Shown here piece by piece: positions 1 through 12,262 of a stretch of 64,000 bases of DNA. Source of the stretch: Hygrocybe punicea (Eukaryota; Basidiomycota; Agaricomycetes; Agaricales; Hygrophoraceae). The notes under the pieces were generated by a model. That model was not told the DNA's origin and did no database searches. It saw nothing but the letters and a program-made list of their open reading frames with translations. The stretch is taken from the NCBI GenBank assembly GCA_963556145.1, contig OY744461.1, forward strand, positions 8,814,891-8,878,890, read 5' to 3'. Numbering within the stretch: the stretch's first letter is position 1; the number at the start of each line of letters is the position of its first letter. Made by a program: the position numbers and the translations under genes.

Positions 1-2164
1 CTAGAACAATCCAGACCAACCATGGACACATCCTCACGTTACCTTGCTGTACCCGAATAATCTCCTTGCCGATGGACATCATTGCTATTGTCTTTTCCCT
101 CGCCCTGACATATTGTTGACTTCATCCCACGACAAACTGATTTACAATGGCTGTACTCCCGACACAGCTAATTACCGTAATCATCATTGGCAGCATCGCC
201 ATCACCTTCCTCATTGGTTTTTATCTTGTTATGATCTATCTTTGGCATCAGTACCGAAACCCTTCTGCCATCGATACTTCCGACTTCCACCTCGACAATA
301 TCTCACCATGTAATTGACGATTGCCATACCTGGATATATGGTTTCCACTTTCGTATTCCGTGCCTACCATTATCCTCCCTGATTATCCGATGACATTCCT
401 CACCTGCACGCATGCCCTGAACAATCCCCGATCACAAGACATTTCACTGTTCTCTCTAATCCGACCATCGCCGAAGCACATTCTTTTGGACTTCGACCAC
501 AGACCATACGACTTCCCAAACAGTGAACCAACCCCTATCGCATATTGTTCACACGACATCGCTTCATTGCAGTACCTGACATCTTATTCCCACAGCTTGT
601 CACTCGTGCCATGACTCGAAACCTGGACCCACATTCATTTAACCTTTTCCATCTATAACCTTGATACCTCCCACACTCGTTTATAACAATACCCTTTCTT
701 GGACGAATACCGACATCAGGTGGACTGCATTGTTCCACAGACAGGACAAGACATTGCCCCTCGATATGTCATCGACACAGACATCGTCATCCGGTACAGC
801 TTATGCTGTTCACATGTCTGACCTCGACTATCCCACCATCCTGGTTGGTTTTCCCTCCACACATTCCTTTGTTTTCCTTTATACTGACCTTGTTGCTATG
901 TCCCTGCTACCTCAAGACACTCTCATCACCAATACTACACTGGACGATACCCATCTTTGACCCGACCATGCAATGCACTTGCCAAACTGCGCACTTGCCC
1001 ATTACAGCAAGTGTAGACCCCGAATTGGCAATTCTGCATGTCACATGATCCGATGACAAATCATCCGAGTCATCCGGACCTCTTCTATCCTCAACGACAC
1101 CCAGGCCTCCAGTTGGATCGTGAGAACATCGACATGAGGACGCCTCATGTACGCCTCATGGTGAACACATGGTAGAGTTGGGCATGTTATGGCTTCATGG
1201 TTGTATTTCTATTTACCTCCCCTCAAGACCAGTCACTATATATACTGTTCTTGTTGTTGGTTCGGACTTTTTCTTCTTTTCCTTTCTTTACGTTTAGTCT
1301 GGTTCTTGGGGCAGACCCCCTTATCTTGGGTAACCCCCATGGCTCGCAATGACTTTAGACCACGAACCTCCCCCCTTGTAGCAGTGTTATCTACCAATGA
1401 AACTGCTGTTCTTCCCTCTGGAAACCACCCCCCTGTTAAGTTGATTGTTGCCGGAGCCCGCTGCAGAAGTGATCCGTAACATCCCATTTCCACCCGTTTT
1501 CGACATCGCTTCCGCTCTTTTCTTCCCACGACCCCGGGATCTTTGTTACTTCGTATGGATCAACCAGGGATGGTCTCAATCTGAGTCCTGACCAGATGTA
1601 GAGGCTCCAGATCATGTGGATCCGTTTCCCCTTCATATCCCACACCGCTCCCGTCCATTCCCATTCCTGTATCATCGATTCCATTTGATTCCACTCATTT
1701 CCATCGATTCCGCTCCGGATTCCGCCTCCAGAATCATTCCTACTCAAGATGCAATGTCCCTAATGACCCGGAATGAGTACGTTTATAGTCATATATCATG
1801 TATCTGCATTTCCCATCTCCTTGTACATAGCACCACTCCACCCCTATCATTTACAGCCTTCGCTTGTAGTACATGGTTACTACAGCACAGGATCCCTCAC
1901 AGTAGTATAAAAGTAGCACATTTATACTACAAACCATATAGAAAAATACCAATACCCAGAGTCCCATATAGAATCCTCTTATCGTCCCGTCTCATTGATA
2001 CTTGCCTTCATCCTTTCCTCCACATTTACCCTTCGACTCCAGAACCACTGGATTCAGATTGGATTGACTAGACCTTTCTAAAAGAAACTAAATTCCTCTG
2101 ATCACTTTCTAGCTGATCACCGTTTTCGTAGATTCCCATTCCGGGTCTACAACAGAACTCGCCG
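1..2164. other. No recognisable gene; decayed sequence
   Basis: Short open frames of 60-150 codons occur on both strands, but none shows a recognisable domain and none is joined by convincing splice sites. A T/A-rich stretch with TATATATA near 1236-1245 and another with TATAAAA near 1908 could be promoter remnants of old LTRs, but no partner LTR, primer site or target duplication was found. The best reading is old transposon debris beside the copia remnant. Confidence 0.4.
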
Positions 2165-5100
2165 TCACACTGCTGTTTCAAGCGCTAACAGATACTCTTC
2201 CCAGTTTTCATCCGTTGCTGCGAGTTGCCATTCTTCATCGGTGTTGATGTCGTTTTTGGGTAGTTCAGGGTTGGCTGACAGGAGTTGGATGCCGGTGGTT
2301 ATGAGTGGATCAGCCAGTTTGTTAGAGGTGCATCCTTTTCCAGCTATTAGGTCTGATATAAGTTGACCTGGTTTTCTGACACAAATAGAACCTTCAGGTA
2401 GGATATTCTCAGGACTAACTTCATTGCTCCACTGTTTTGGGAAGGTAAGGTGTTGGGTTTGGGCATTGGCTTGTGGAGTTGTGGCTGGCACTGGATCATT
2501 GAATGTGATGGGAGTGTCTTGAACTGTTGTTTCAGGTGGGACTTGTGAGTGCTTGTCGACTTGGGCTGGTTGTTTGGTTTCTTGCTCAAAAGTCCAATCT
2601 TCCCCCTCAAGATGTTCCATCAGCTCGCCATCATTTTGAGTGTGTATGTTGCACTCGATGGAAACGGTCTTCGAGTCTGGCCAGTAGATGTGCAAGCCCT
2701 TGCTGTTGTCATCAAAACCAACCCATCAACCCAGATGCACACGACTGCCCAGCTTGTCACCTTTTTCAACCCTTACCCAGACCTTTTCCCCCCACTCGTG
2801 AATGCCAGCAATGCTAGGCTTAGCCCCGGTAGTGGCTTTGAGAGGAGTTGAATTGTTTAGGGCCCTAGTCAGTGAGCAGTTGATTAACCAGACAGCAGGG
2901 TGTGCAGCTTCACCCCAGAGAAACCTTGGCAGGCTGCTTGCATGGAGCATGGTGCGGATGCGTTCGATAAGTGTTCAATTGAAACATTCGGATACGCCAG
3001 CATATTGAGGGGTGTCATGCACGTTTAGCTTGCAGTGAGTGCCAGCCGCCTGCAAGTGAAGGATAAAAGTCTTTCCAGAGTACTCACCCCCCTGGTCAGA
3101 ATTAAGTGTGGGGATTTTTTTGCCGAACTGGGTGCGCAGTTGAGCCTCGAAATTCTTGTAAGCTTGAAAGGTCTCGCCCTTGTTTTGTAACAAAGTGACG
3201 TGAGCGAGTCATGTCTTATCGTCGATGAAGCTAACATATTGCTGACCCTGTAACGTCATAACAGGAGCTGGTCCCCATACATCGCTGTGGATTTCTCCCC
3301 CCAGTTTGCTGGCACATTCACCCTCCCTCTCCTTTGGAACAGGCTTGCAGGTGGCCTTGGCATATATGCACAATTCACAAAAGACGGGGGTATCTGAGGA
3401 CTTCTCAAGATGTACACCCATTATGAAACATTTAGTGACCATGCATCTCGTGGTCTCAGGGGCTATGTGGCCCATACGCCGGTGCAATTTGTCGATTGTT
3501 ATCGTTTCAAGTACATTCACTGATTCATCCTTGTTGATCAGCCAGTAGAGACCATTTGCATCCTTTGTGATCTGGCCAACAATCTTTCCATCCAGCGCCC
3601 GAATGGTGCAAGTGCCTCTGGTGAAAAGCACCTTGAAACCAAGATCGTCAAGTTTCCTAATTGATATGAGGGTGTAGCCGACCTCGGGGGAGTAAAGGAC
3701 CTGGTGAAGGTGTAGACTTGAGACATCAGCACCATTGGGCAGATCCAGCACGAGTGTACCCACTTCGGTAGCGCTGAACCGTTGCTTGTTGGCTGCTCAG
3801 AAGGTTTTGGGATGGACTTTGGTTAGATTCTCCAGGGCATCACGGTAAGGTGATATATGCACGGTACAGCTGGAATCCAACAGGCTAACTCTGGATCCTT
3901 GTGCAGCTCCATTATCCACGACGGTGGTGGTTCCCTCTGGCAACTTGGATGCAAGAAAAGCTCTTACTTGACTCCAGTCAACATTGTCAACTGTGTCAGT
4001 ATCTGGTTCATCACTAACGGGATCGAAGAGAAAGTCGACAACCCAAATGTCTTCTAAAGGATCGGTTGGGTTGTTGTCCACATCCAAAACACCATTGGTG
4101 TGTTTGTCGGACAAGCCATCAGTCTCACCATTGTCACTGGAGTCACTGACATCAAGTAGGCCTGGCAGACTATCAGATGCTGAACAGAGGGGCGTAATGA
4201 GATGGGACGAGGCGTCGGTGTCAGCGTCATCCCTGGATGATGAAACAGAGTCGACGCTGAATGCCCCATCGCATTCCTCGATGTGGGCCAATATAGGTGC
4301 GTTGTCGTTTTTGGCCTTATCGCCGGCCTTGGCCTTTCAGGGCTTGAGGCAATACCTGCTAATATGGCCTAGCTTGCCACAATCGTAGCAGTTTTTGTCC
4401 ACAAAGCGATTTTGCCATTGCTTCTTCTCCGGCATCGCAGCCATGGCATCGTTCTCATCTTGGTTGCTGGCTTGGTCGTCGTCCATTTCGGCCTTTTCTG
4501 TTGGGATCTGTAGTGGTCCCATTCATTGGCAATTACTTGGATAAACAGGTCAGCCTTGATGGTACAAGTGGGGTTGTACAGCTTGGCCACAGTGAGCTGC
4601 ATCGAGGTGAAATTTTCAAGGTGGAGAGGGAGAGATGAAATAATGGTCAACCGGTAATCTTTGTCATTGATGTCGACATCCAACGAGGCCAGGTCCTCTC
4701 TTTTCACGCGCAACTCATCCAAAAACTTACATACGTCACCTTTCTCAGGACACCTTGAGTCAAGGAAGGCAGCCCTCAACTCAGTCTGGGCAAAGACACT
4801 CCAACAAGTGTACTCCTCAACGATGGATGCCCAGGTGAGGGCAACGGTCTGGTGGCGACAGATCTTCATGGCCACTGAATCCGGTATCTTCTGTAGGAGA
4901 AGGTTCTTTGCTGTCGCTTTGTCCTTTACCCACGTGTCCCCATCAGGATTTGGGGCTGGTGACCCATCATCCGAAGAAGGTGGAATTGAGGGCTGGGGGG
5001 GCGCTTCCATCAAAATGACCCCAATGCCCTTTTGCCATAACAGCGGCCGTAAATCGTAGTTCAAAAATAGCCCAGTTGAGCCCGCTGGAGGCAAGTTTTG

Positions 5101-5247
5101 GGACATCCAATGGGAGGGAGTTGGAGATGGCTTGAAGGGTGTTGGACATTTGGTCAGGCAAGTAGGAGGCAGACACACAGTGAAAACAGAGGGCTTATAA
5201 CCTATAGTGGCTATAGACTGAAGTCTCAGTGCAAATACAAAGAGCAA
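2165..5247 (-). pseudogene. Ty1/copia gag-integrase remnant, broken
   Basis: This is a degenerate Ty1/copia polyprotein read right to left. The gag N-terminus (about 5176-5000, 'LNWAIFELRFTAAVMAKGHW') and the UBN2-like gag body (about 5010-4500) lie in different frames; the shift falls at a run of seven G near 4996-5002. A CCHC knuckle (CYDCGKLGHISRYC) is at about 4390-4350. A protease-like stretch, LLDSSCTVH, follows near 3880; it has DSS where DSG/DTG is usual. Next come a GAG-pre-integrase H-H-C-C region (about 3500-3330) and an integrase core with SDVWGP, LNSDQGGEY and GVSECFN (D-D-E pattern). In-frame TGA codons interrupt it near 3795, 3207 and 2973. Reverse transcriptase and RNase H are missing; coding ends in the linker just after integrase. 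It cannot encode a working element. Confidence 0.85.
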
Positions 5248-5494
5248 CTATAAATGTATTCATTACCTATAGACTGAAGTCTATAGGTATGTCAGTCTAA
5301 GATACAAATCAGGGAAAAAGGGAATACAGACCTCAGTGCAAATACGAAGAGCAACTGAGGTCTTTCTACGCTGTGAAGGGGGTAAATATACTACTGTAGA
5401 CAAAGAAGAACCTCGAGACAAAGTATGAGTGATCCAAATAGGAAAGAGTCTAGAATCTTATCTAATCATTGTCTAATCTAATCATCGATTGGAG
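5203..5494 (-). repeat. Possible 5' LTR of the copia remnant
   Basis: This AT-richer stretch lies directly upstream (minus sense) of copia gag and contains an internal duplication of the phrases ACTGAAGTCT and CAGTGCAAATAC. In minus sense it could begin TGCTCC at 5494 and end CTATA before GGTTATAAGCCC, which resembles a copia-type primer site. No second LTR copy is present to define the borders, so the limits are guesses. Confidence 0.3.
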
Positions 5495-5587
5495 CATTTA
5501 TGTTTGCCCAGTTCAACACCATCTCCCTGTGTCGTGCTATTGTATTCATGATGGTGACATAAAAAGTGCTTGATTTTGCACACCTTA

Positions 5588-5910
5588 CAGTGTATCTTGT
5601 CCATGAAACATGAATCAGCCGAGATGGACAATTCCCACTCTGAGTGGGCCAGCCAATCTCGGCCAACCAATATCTTTCTCCAGGGCAGATGGCTTGGCTG
5701 AGGGGTCTATGTTCTGAGGTACATGAGTTGGCCGAAGCAGAGGGATATATTGGCCAACCGGTCTGGGTATTTTGGCTGGCCATGGATCATGGGTTGGCCG
5801 ACGGCCCTGGGTATGTCGGTTGCCCATGGAACATGGGTTGGCCGACCGGTCTGGGTATTTTGGCTGGCCATGGAACATGGATTGGCCGACCGGTCTGGTT
5901 ATGTCGGCTG
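5588..5910 (+). repeat. 44-bp minisatellite element, copy 1
   Basis: A lead sequence (from CAGTGTATCTT, through CCAGGGCAGATGGCTTGGCT) is followed by about three tandem units of 44 bp built on GGCCATGGAACATGGGTTGG and CCGACCGGTCTGGGTA. A second copy with the same lead and the same monomer lies in opposite orientation at 40,451-40,801. No coding capacity, terminal inverted repeat or clear target duplication was seen. It may be a small non-autonomous repeat that carries its own minisatellite. Confidence 0.75.
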
Positions 5911-6056
5911 AATACTATATATTGGCTTGCTGGCCATTATTCGCAGATGGTTATGGTCCAGTTGGTTAGGAATATCTTAGTTTGAACGAAATCTTCTCTA
6001 ATGATATATATTACTCCATCTTGTTGGATCTTCCATGAATTGCTGTAGGAGAACCA

Positions 6057-9000
6057 TTATTTACCTTCCTGCATCCAATCGTTGTCCCCAGTATTATTCC
6101 TATCTCTCATCCGCCAGATCCAGGGAAGCTTGTGACTCCTCTGGCCCACTCTATTCTCCTCAAGCATATCACCACTCATCTTGATATCCTCCTGCCTCAG
6201 CACTTTGAAACGATCCAAAATGTCTGCACTCCCCCCTAGACTGACCAATGCTCGATGAGCCTGCCTGTAGCTGGTGGCATATTTGGAAACTTTTTGCTGG
6301 ATGGCATGTATGTCGTCCCATGCTTGAGTCTTCTTCTTCTGACTGTTTGCTCCACAGACAGAGGTTCGAAAAATTACCATTTTCTCACCCAGTGTCATCC
6401 TCAAGTTTTCCAAACAGTCATTTGCTTGCCTCACCCTGAGTTCCACCTCCTGAGCAGCCAAATTTTCCAAACCCAGCCGAGCACATTCCTTGATTCCCAA
6501 GGTAGATGGCATTGTAAGTCGACAGTTTTCAGGCCATTCTGTGACGTTATCATCTTCTTCATCTACCTCGCCCTCCTCATCCAAATCCATGATCCAATCA
6601 TCAGCATCTGATTCACAATTCACCAAATTACAGTCATCCACTTGTTCACCCAGTATTCCGTGCATTTTTCTGTGGAACAAATCAATTCGAGACTGAAGCC
6701 TATTTCGACGATCCTCCAGATTTGCCTTGTCTGTGAAACTGCCTGTTTTTTGAACAGCACGCGAAGTTGTCTTCAGAGTATTCCTGTAGGGTAAACAAAT
6801 GTCAAAGACGATTGATGAGAATGAGGATACATCCTACTGTGCTTGTTCTATGTTTATTCCTTCATTTAAAATGGTCACCCGACCAGCCATTACATCTTTG
6901 GGGTTCCCTGTGGTCAGTCTCAACCTGATCTCGGCCTGTGATGGTGCTGGTGAAACATCATTACCGTGTCCAAATTACCCACACTTTATAAGACAAACCT
7001 TTCTCCATTCTGACATCGAATACCCTCAAATAGTCACCATGGAAATCCATTGCCCTTGTTTCTTCTTCCTTCCACTGCGACAGCACTTGCTCATCAACAG
7101 TTTTGGAAAGCTCCTCAAAGGCTGCCTTCATCTCCTGCATTCCATCTACTGCTTTATCATACCTTTTCAACAAAGACTGAACTGTGGGATGGCTATGGTG
7201 ATGATTTGTATTGATTAGCGTTGGGGAAGTTCGGTCTCAGACCGACCCAAACCCGGTTTAGACCGAACTGAAACCGCCGGTTTCGGTTTCGGTTTGGGAA
7301 ATTTCGGCTGAGACCGAACCATTCAGTCTCCGGTTTGGAGATTTGGCCGCGGGCTGAAACGGTTTCAAACTCAGTTTGAACCGCAAACTGACAGTCCAAA
7401 GTCGGCTACATGGCTGACTTCGAAAGTCACCCAAAGTCACCAACCCCACCAACAACACCCCCGATATACGCCAAACGAAGACGATGGAGCACCCGAGGTT
7501 GACAAAACAGGTGGCGGGGTACTCCCTGCCACCCGCGTATGTTTTTTAATTTTATTTATTCGAACTTAACTAACGCATTTACAAATTACAGGTTGATGCA
7601 CCACCACGGCCACCACCACCACCACCACCACCACCACGACAACGACCACGACAATGGCAACGACAACAGCGACGGTTACAACCACCGTCAACGCCACGCC
7701 GGACGCGCCAACAGCAATGCCCATGGCCCACCCCCAGCGCCACGCCAAACGCGTTCAAAACGCGCGCCAAACATACGTGAATGGGGTGGAGTCAACAAGG
7801 TGGAAGAGCAGCAGGGGTGGTGCATCCACCCCGCTCCTTCGTGGTATGTACCTTTATTCATTTTTTCACTGATTTATTTGTCCATTATAGAACGCGGCAC
7901 CGTACCACCACCACCACGCAACACTAACACCACCGAGGAAGGCCAACGCAGGGTCAACCCGGCCGTCGTCGTGTACAACGCGTATGACGCGTCCGGACAC
8001 CCTCGCGAAGAGGCTCCTATGCCACCACCACCACGCATCCACCGAAAACAACCAAAGCGGCCCAGCCGTCATCACATGCACAACGCGTATGACGCGCGGG
8101 GCACCACCACCACCACCACCACCACCACCACCACCATCACGCGTCCACTGAAAACAGCCAACGCGGTCAACCCACATCGCATGTACAACGCGTGTGACGC
8201 GTCGGGACACCCATGGAGAAGCCCACATGTGGCTCAATGCTGGTGCAGGGTGTGCCAGCACCCCAGCACCCCAATCTCACCTCGCAAACAGGCTGGCCAC
8301 GTCAATTGACGTGCGCAGCACTGTTGCGAGGTCAGAATGGTGCAGGGGCACTGAGCACTAGCGGTCCGCGGTTCAGACCGCGTTTGGACCGAAACTGAAC
8401 CGATGCAAATGGTTTGCATTGGTTTCGGTCTGGTTTGGGGACTTTGGGTGGAAAACCGGACCATTCGGTTTCCGGTTTGGGCAAAAAGCCCCCAAACCAG
8501 ACCAAACCGAACTTCCCCAACACTAGTATTGATGACATGCCTGTGAATCACGTACCCATTCCTACCAACTTCTTCCAATTCGAATCCCTCATAAGGTCAT
8601 CCAGGATCTCACATCGTTGGGATTTTGACATGAAACGAATAAAACTGGAAATCTTGTTGATGATAGCCCACAGTGTCTCCAAAATTTCACCATCCTGCTG
8701 ACCAGCACCACGAACGAAGTTGAGACTGAATAGGGCAAAACACTTGGCAACATGTGCACCAAGATGAAACTTGCCCACAGCCCCAATGATCTCGAGCGCC
8801 TCGGGGAGAGTGAGGTGGTCAGAATCGGAAACCCTTTTAGCAAAATTGATGAGCCAACTGCAGATGATATCATATTCCACCAGTGCTTCCTTGATACCAC
8901 TGTGGCACAGCCTATTGAGAGCATTGCATATCGAATAATCAACGTTCATGTGTCTGGTGCAGGCTGTTTAATAAATTTGTGACGATTCATAGCTCAAAAC

Positions 9001-10575
9001 ACATGACTGACTGTTCACCCTTCTGGAAGTCAACGACACTATGCGGTACAAAGCAACCATGCTTTGCACAAGCACATGCACCGATTCCAGTAGCATATAA
9101 GTTATGCCGATTGGCATTGGCTTGGTTGACAGCCTTATGGTTCGAGCACTGTGATCTCTGATAATGGATCATTGATTTAGCATTCACGAAATTCACAATT
9201 TGATAAATACCTCTTTGGACTCCAGGGAAGCTGCCAGATGAGCACGATAAGGTGCATCCTCAACCATATAGCCTTGTCCATCAATAAGCCCAACGTCGTC
9301 ATCAGGCTTCCGCATGTTAATCTGCTCAGTTTTGAAATTCCCGTCGATGACGATGCTGGGCCTGTAAAGCCACCTGTTTCCATGTTTGGTGAGGTACTAC
9401 ATGAAAACTGATCAGAATGACCCACTGCTGAGGTCTATCCATCCAATCCTCGGGAAGATTTATCCCAGGCTGGGGACATGCAGGGCAAAACAATGCCAGA
9501 TCACCATTACCAGGCTCCCTCTCAGTCTCATGCCCAAAGCCGAATCGTTTCTTGAGGTTCAAGTATCGCCACTGTCTTGAGACCCTCATTAGTTCACGAT
9601 AACGATCCTGAACAACATAACTCAGTACTTTGTCCTGTATGTACTCTGTAAGCAAAGAAGTATATCACGAACCGGCAATGTATCTGGAAATGCATTGCAA
9701 GACAGTCTCCTTAACTTGTTGTAGAAGTTGTTTGCAGACGTTTTGCACTCCATCAAATCAATGTAAAAGTAATCCAGCAGCTGGAAAGTGAACGCCGATG
9801 ATGGCCTTTTTGCCGTTGCAGGATATAAACCCATACGAAGCAGTTGAATGTCTCAAGCTGGGGCATCTTCGCACGAGCACCATCGGATTTGACATCGGTA
9901 AATTCCAGTCATGTGAGTGACAGTGAGGATATCCTCCTCGGCGTGAACACCCAATTCCAATTCCAAATTGTCCTCCTCATCCAGGCCAGACATTAAAATA
10001 TCCCTCACAGATGTATCTTCGACAGATGGCTCCTGTCCATCATGTCTGTATGACGGACAATTGCCTCCACCATGGCCAAGACACATGACCAGGCCAATCG
10101 TATTAAGGTCATATTTCAAGAAACATTTGCCATTCCAGATCTCAATTCTGTGGAACGGATCATGCTTGTGTGTCTGCAAACAACAATGCTGGCAGAACAA
10201 AGGACAACCATAGCAATCAGGGCAACAAATAGACATATCAGCCATGAGACATGTCTGGCACGTAACATCAGAAGGGGGGGCCTCAGATGATAAGAGTTCG
10301 GAGAGGTATTGCTTGTGAATCACTTTCCAGGCTTCCATTTCATCATTCTGTGTCTAATTGACATGCAATCAAAATCAAGTCGAACAGATAATAGTTGTGT
10401 CAACCTTTCCACTCTTATTTCGGTGTCTCTTTGTCAGAGGCTCCTCCTCTTCCACAAACGATGTTGAGGGCACAGGAGGATCTTCACTCCTTTCTGATTG
10501 TTGTACAGGACTTGGCGGACGAATAACTGGACGAGCCTTGACTGTCTTTCCACCTCGTTTCTTTGCCACCACCAT
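6057..10575 (-). pseudogene. KDZ transposase, intron-containing, one nonsense codon
   Basis: This is a Kyakuja-Dileera-Zisupton (KDZ) transposase. Landmarks in order: an N-terminal basic tail (10,575-10,390); a CxC2-like cysteine cluster (10,338-9858, with CPDCYGCPLFCQHCC, HRIEIWNGKCF and LGHGGGNCP); GLYPATAKRPSSAFTF; LALFCPACPQPGINLPEDW; PSIVIDGNF, which carries a likely catalytic Asp; CSNHKAVNQAN, TGIGACACAKHG; MNVDYS; GKFHLGAHVAKC with DGEILETLW; and a helical C-terminus ending DNDWMQEGK. Apparent GT-AG introns keep frame between most blocks, for example after LPEDWMDRPQ, after SLESKE and before QSLLKRYDKA. One TGA breaks the frame near 9850 between CEDAPA and DIQLLRMG. A 1310-bp hAT element sits in the intron between NWKKLVGM and QSLLKRY. 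The gene may have been active recently. The element's own termini were not identified. Confidence 0.85.
7216..8525. mobile_element. Non-autonomous hAT element, copy 1
   Basis: The element is 1310 bp. It begins TAGCGTTGGGGAAGTTCGG and ends with the complement of TAGTGTTGGGGAAGTTCGG, a terminal inverted repeat of about 20 bp with one mismatch. It is flanked by a perfect 8-bp target duplication GTATTGAT (7208-7215 and 8526-8533), which is diagnostic of hAT. Subterminal sequence is rich in CGGTTT/AAACCG motifs. The interior holds (CCA)n and repeated ACAACGCGTATGACGCG phrases plus two stretches that look like introns (GTATGT...CTAAC...ACAG near 7539-7590, and GTATGT...TATAG near 7845-7890). No transposase is encoded. 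Its target was an intron of the KDZ gene. Confidence 0.92.
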
Positions 10576-10627
10576 AACTTCAACCTCTCTGGCAAATTCC
10601 TTTTTTTTTCCTGACCAGTGCAGCAGG

Positions 10628-10778
10628 TGCTGCTAGCCCTAGGACCCCGGAGACCCTTAGCCAGTAGATTCCCTTTCCTGTAGTAGCTTAGTCATCCATC
10701 CTTGGGTTTCCTCAGCTTTCCCCTCCCAGCCACGGCTCCCCCTGAGCTCTTCCCTGAGGTCCGGAGATTCCCCCTCCA
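10628..10778 (+). repeat. 5' LTR of a Pro-rich non-autonomous LTR element
   Basis: The right border is clear: it ends CCCTCCA, then ACG, then the primer site TGGTGATGAGAG shared with the two complete elements at 11.7 and 47.8 kb. The left border is placed at a TG near 10,628 by LTR length only. The sequence is diverged from the 155-158-bp LTRs of the other copies. No matching 3' LTR was found. Confidence 0.55.
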
Positions 10779-10781
10779 ACG

Positions 10782-10801
10782 TGGTGATGAGAGAGATTCG
10801 A
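10782..10801 (+). promoter_or_regulatory. Primer-binding site (tRNA-type)
   Basis: TGGTGATGAGAGAGATTCGA follows the LTR end by three bases. Its complement has the form TCGAATCTCTCTCATCACCA, that is, the end of a T-arm, an acceptor strand and CCA. This is what a tRNA 3' end looks like, so reverse transcription is probably primed by a cellular tRNA. The tRNA identity cannot be decided here. Confidence 0.6.
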
Positions 10802-11654
10802 GCCACGCACCTGTAGGACCAGACCTCAAAAGGATCAAAAGACAAATTTTTGAATATTGAAGGAATTCAACCAGGAACCCAACAGGACGCGCAAACGAAG
10901 CGCGAAAACACATCAGAATTAACAGCATCCCCTTGCCCATCTCATTTATACTCGGTCTCATCTATTTCTCGTTGTTCCCTCAATTTCTCGTCTTCAAATT
11001 TGGTCCAACTTTATTTTCACACGCCCGATTTTTGTTTTTAATTTTACTCCCGTTTATCCATTCGAACATCGGACTTCCGACTTCTACACTATGGCACCCA
11101 AAACACGAAACCCCAAGGTTATCAAGACGGAAAAAGAACTCCACGCCGAACGCGACGCGCGGATACTCGAACTGCAAAAACGGTTAGCGGATGAACGCGA
11201 GGAGAAAGAGAAAAACGCGGGGAAAATGACGAAGGAAAAGATGAGACAGAAAGAAAAACAAGCACGACGAGTACTCCATCGTACAACGGAAGGTACGCAC
11301 CTCGAGACAACAGCCCAGGACTCACCAGAGGCAGAGAACACGCAACCAACGACAAACGCGAAGTCGTTCGCGTCCCCCGTGCTACCAACCGCGTCCCAGG
11401 TCCCCACAACGTCGACGGCACCCCCATTTGCCATGTCACCAACCCCAGCGTCGTCAGCACGCATGCCAACAACGGCCGCAAAACCATTCGCGTCCCCCAT
11501 TCTACCAACGGCGTCCCAAGTCCCCACAATGTCAACGGGAACCCCGTCTCCCATTTCACAGGCCCCAACGCAGCCCGCACGCGCCCCAACAAGCCCGCCA
11601 TCGTCCAATGCGACCGCCACGTCACCACTTGCCCAAACATCGCCGCTGCCGCGT

Positions 11655-11812
11655 TGGAGTGGTACCGAGGTACCACTCCGGGGGCTCACGCAGGACTCGA
11701 GGGAAAGGTCGACTGGATAGGAAGGATGGACTGACTACTACATCTGGAAGGCTACTGACTAGGTCAAACCGTGGGAACCTGATCACGTGACTGACCAGGC
11801 ACAACTACTACA
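11655..11812 (-). repeat. 3' LTR of the 11.7-14.0 kb element
   Basis: 158 bp, TG...CA in minus sense, reads as identical to the LTR at 13,888-14,045. It contains a CACGTG box (11,784-11,789). Near its 3' end is an inverted repeat with arms GGAGTGGTAC and GTACCACTCC, able to form a hairpin at the RNA end. Confidence 0.92.
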
Positions 11813-11850
11813 AGTGCCCCTCCTCCTCATGGTGACGTCCTCGTCACCAT
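11813..11850 (-). promoter_or_regulatory. Polypurine tract and conserved hairpin
   Basis: In minus sense a perfect 9-bp stem (ATGGTGACG / CGTCACCAT) with loop AGGA (11,850-11,829) is followed directly by GAGGAGGAGGGGCACT and the 3' LTR. The element at 47.8-50.3 kb has the same arrangement with two compensatory base-pair changes in the stem, which argues for selection on the structure. Confidence 0.75.
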
Positions 11851-11892
11851 ACCGCTACTAAAAGAAAACAAAAAGCAAAACAAAACTGACCA

Positions 11893-12115
11893 AGAAAAAA
11901 ACTCTCCAGTCACGACTCCCAGTCCCTCACGATGCCCCGGGCCTTACACATGAGGCGGGACCATATCGTCCATCGAAGATCGGTGGTGGCAGATGACCAA
12001 ACTAGACTCTCTCTCAGCTCTCCAAAACTCCTCAGTCACGACTCCCAGTCCTCCATCTCATGGAGCGGGACCATATCGTCCATCGAAAACGGTGGTGGTA
12101 GATGACCAAACTGAT
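11893..12115. repeat. Imperfect tandem duplication of about 110 bp
   Basis: Two adjacent units share CAGTCACGACTCCCAGTC, GCGGGACCATATCGTCCATC and GATGACCAAACT with small changes. They lie inside the LTR element between its 3' hairpin and its Pro-rich interior. Confidence 0.7.
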
Positions 12116-12127
12116 CCATAATCATAA

Positions 12128-12262
12128 CGCAGGTTCTCGGTTCTCGTATTGCAGGTTCTAGGTTCTCGTATCGCAAGTTCTCAGTTCTCGTATCGTGGGT
12201 TCTTGGTTCTCGTATTGCAGGTTCTCGTATTGCAGGTTCTGGGTTCGCAGTTCTCGGTCGGT
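12128..12262. repeat. Short minisatellite (TTCTCGTAT/GCAGG units)
   Basis: About seven degenerate units built on GGTTCTCGTATTGCA with lengths of roughly 15-30 bp lie in the interior of the 11.7-14.0 kb element. In the minus sense they spell repeated charged phrases such as YENLEPAIREPRT, but no long frame is maintained. Confidence 0.7.

Noticed and set aside
5588..5910. CRISPR-like array
   Set aside because: Units are contiguous with no unique spacers; the host is a fungus.
7539..8309. His-rich plus-strand frame inside the hAT element
   Set aside because: Created by a (CCA)n tract and crosses two intron-like blocks; not a credible single protein.
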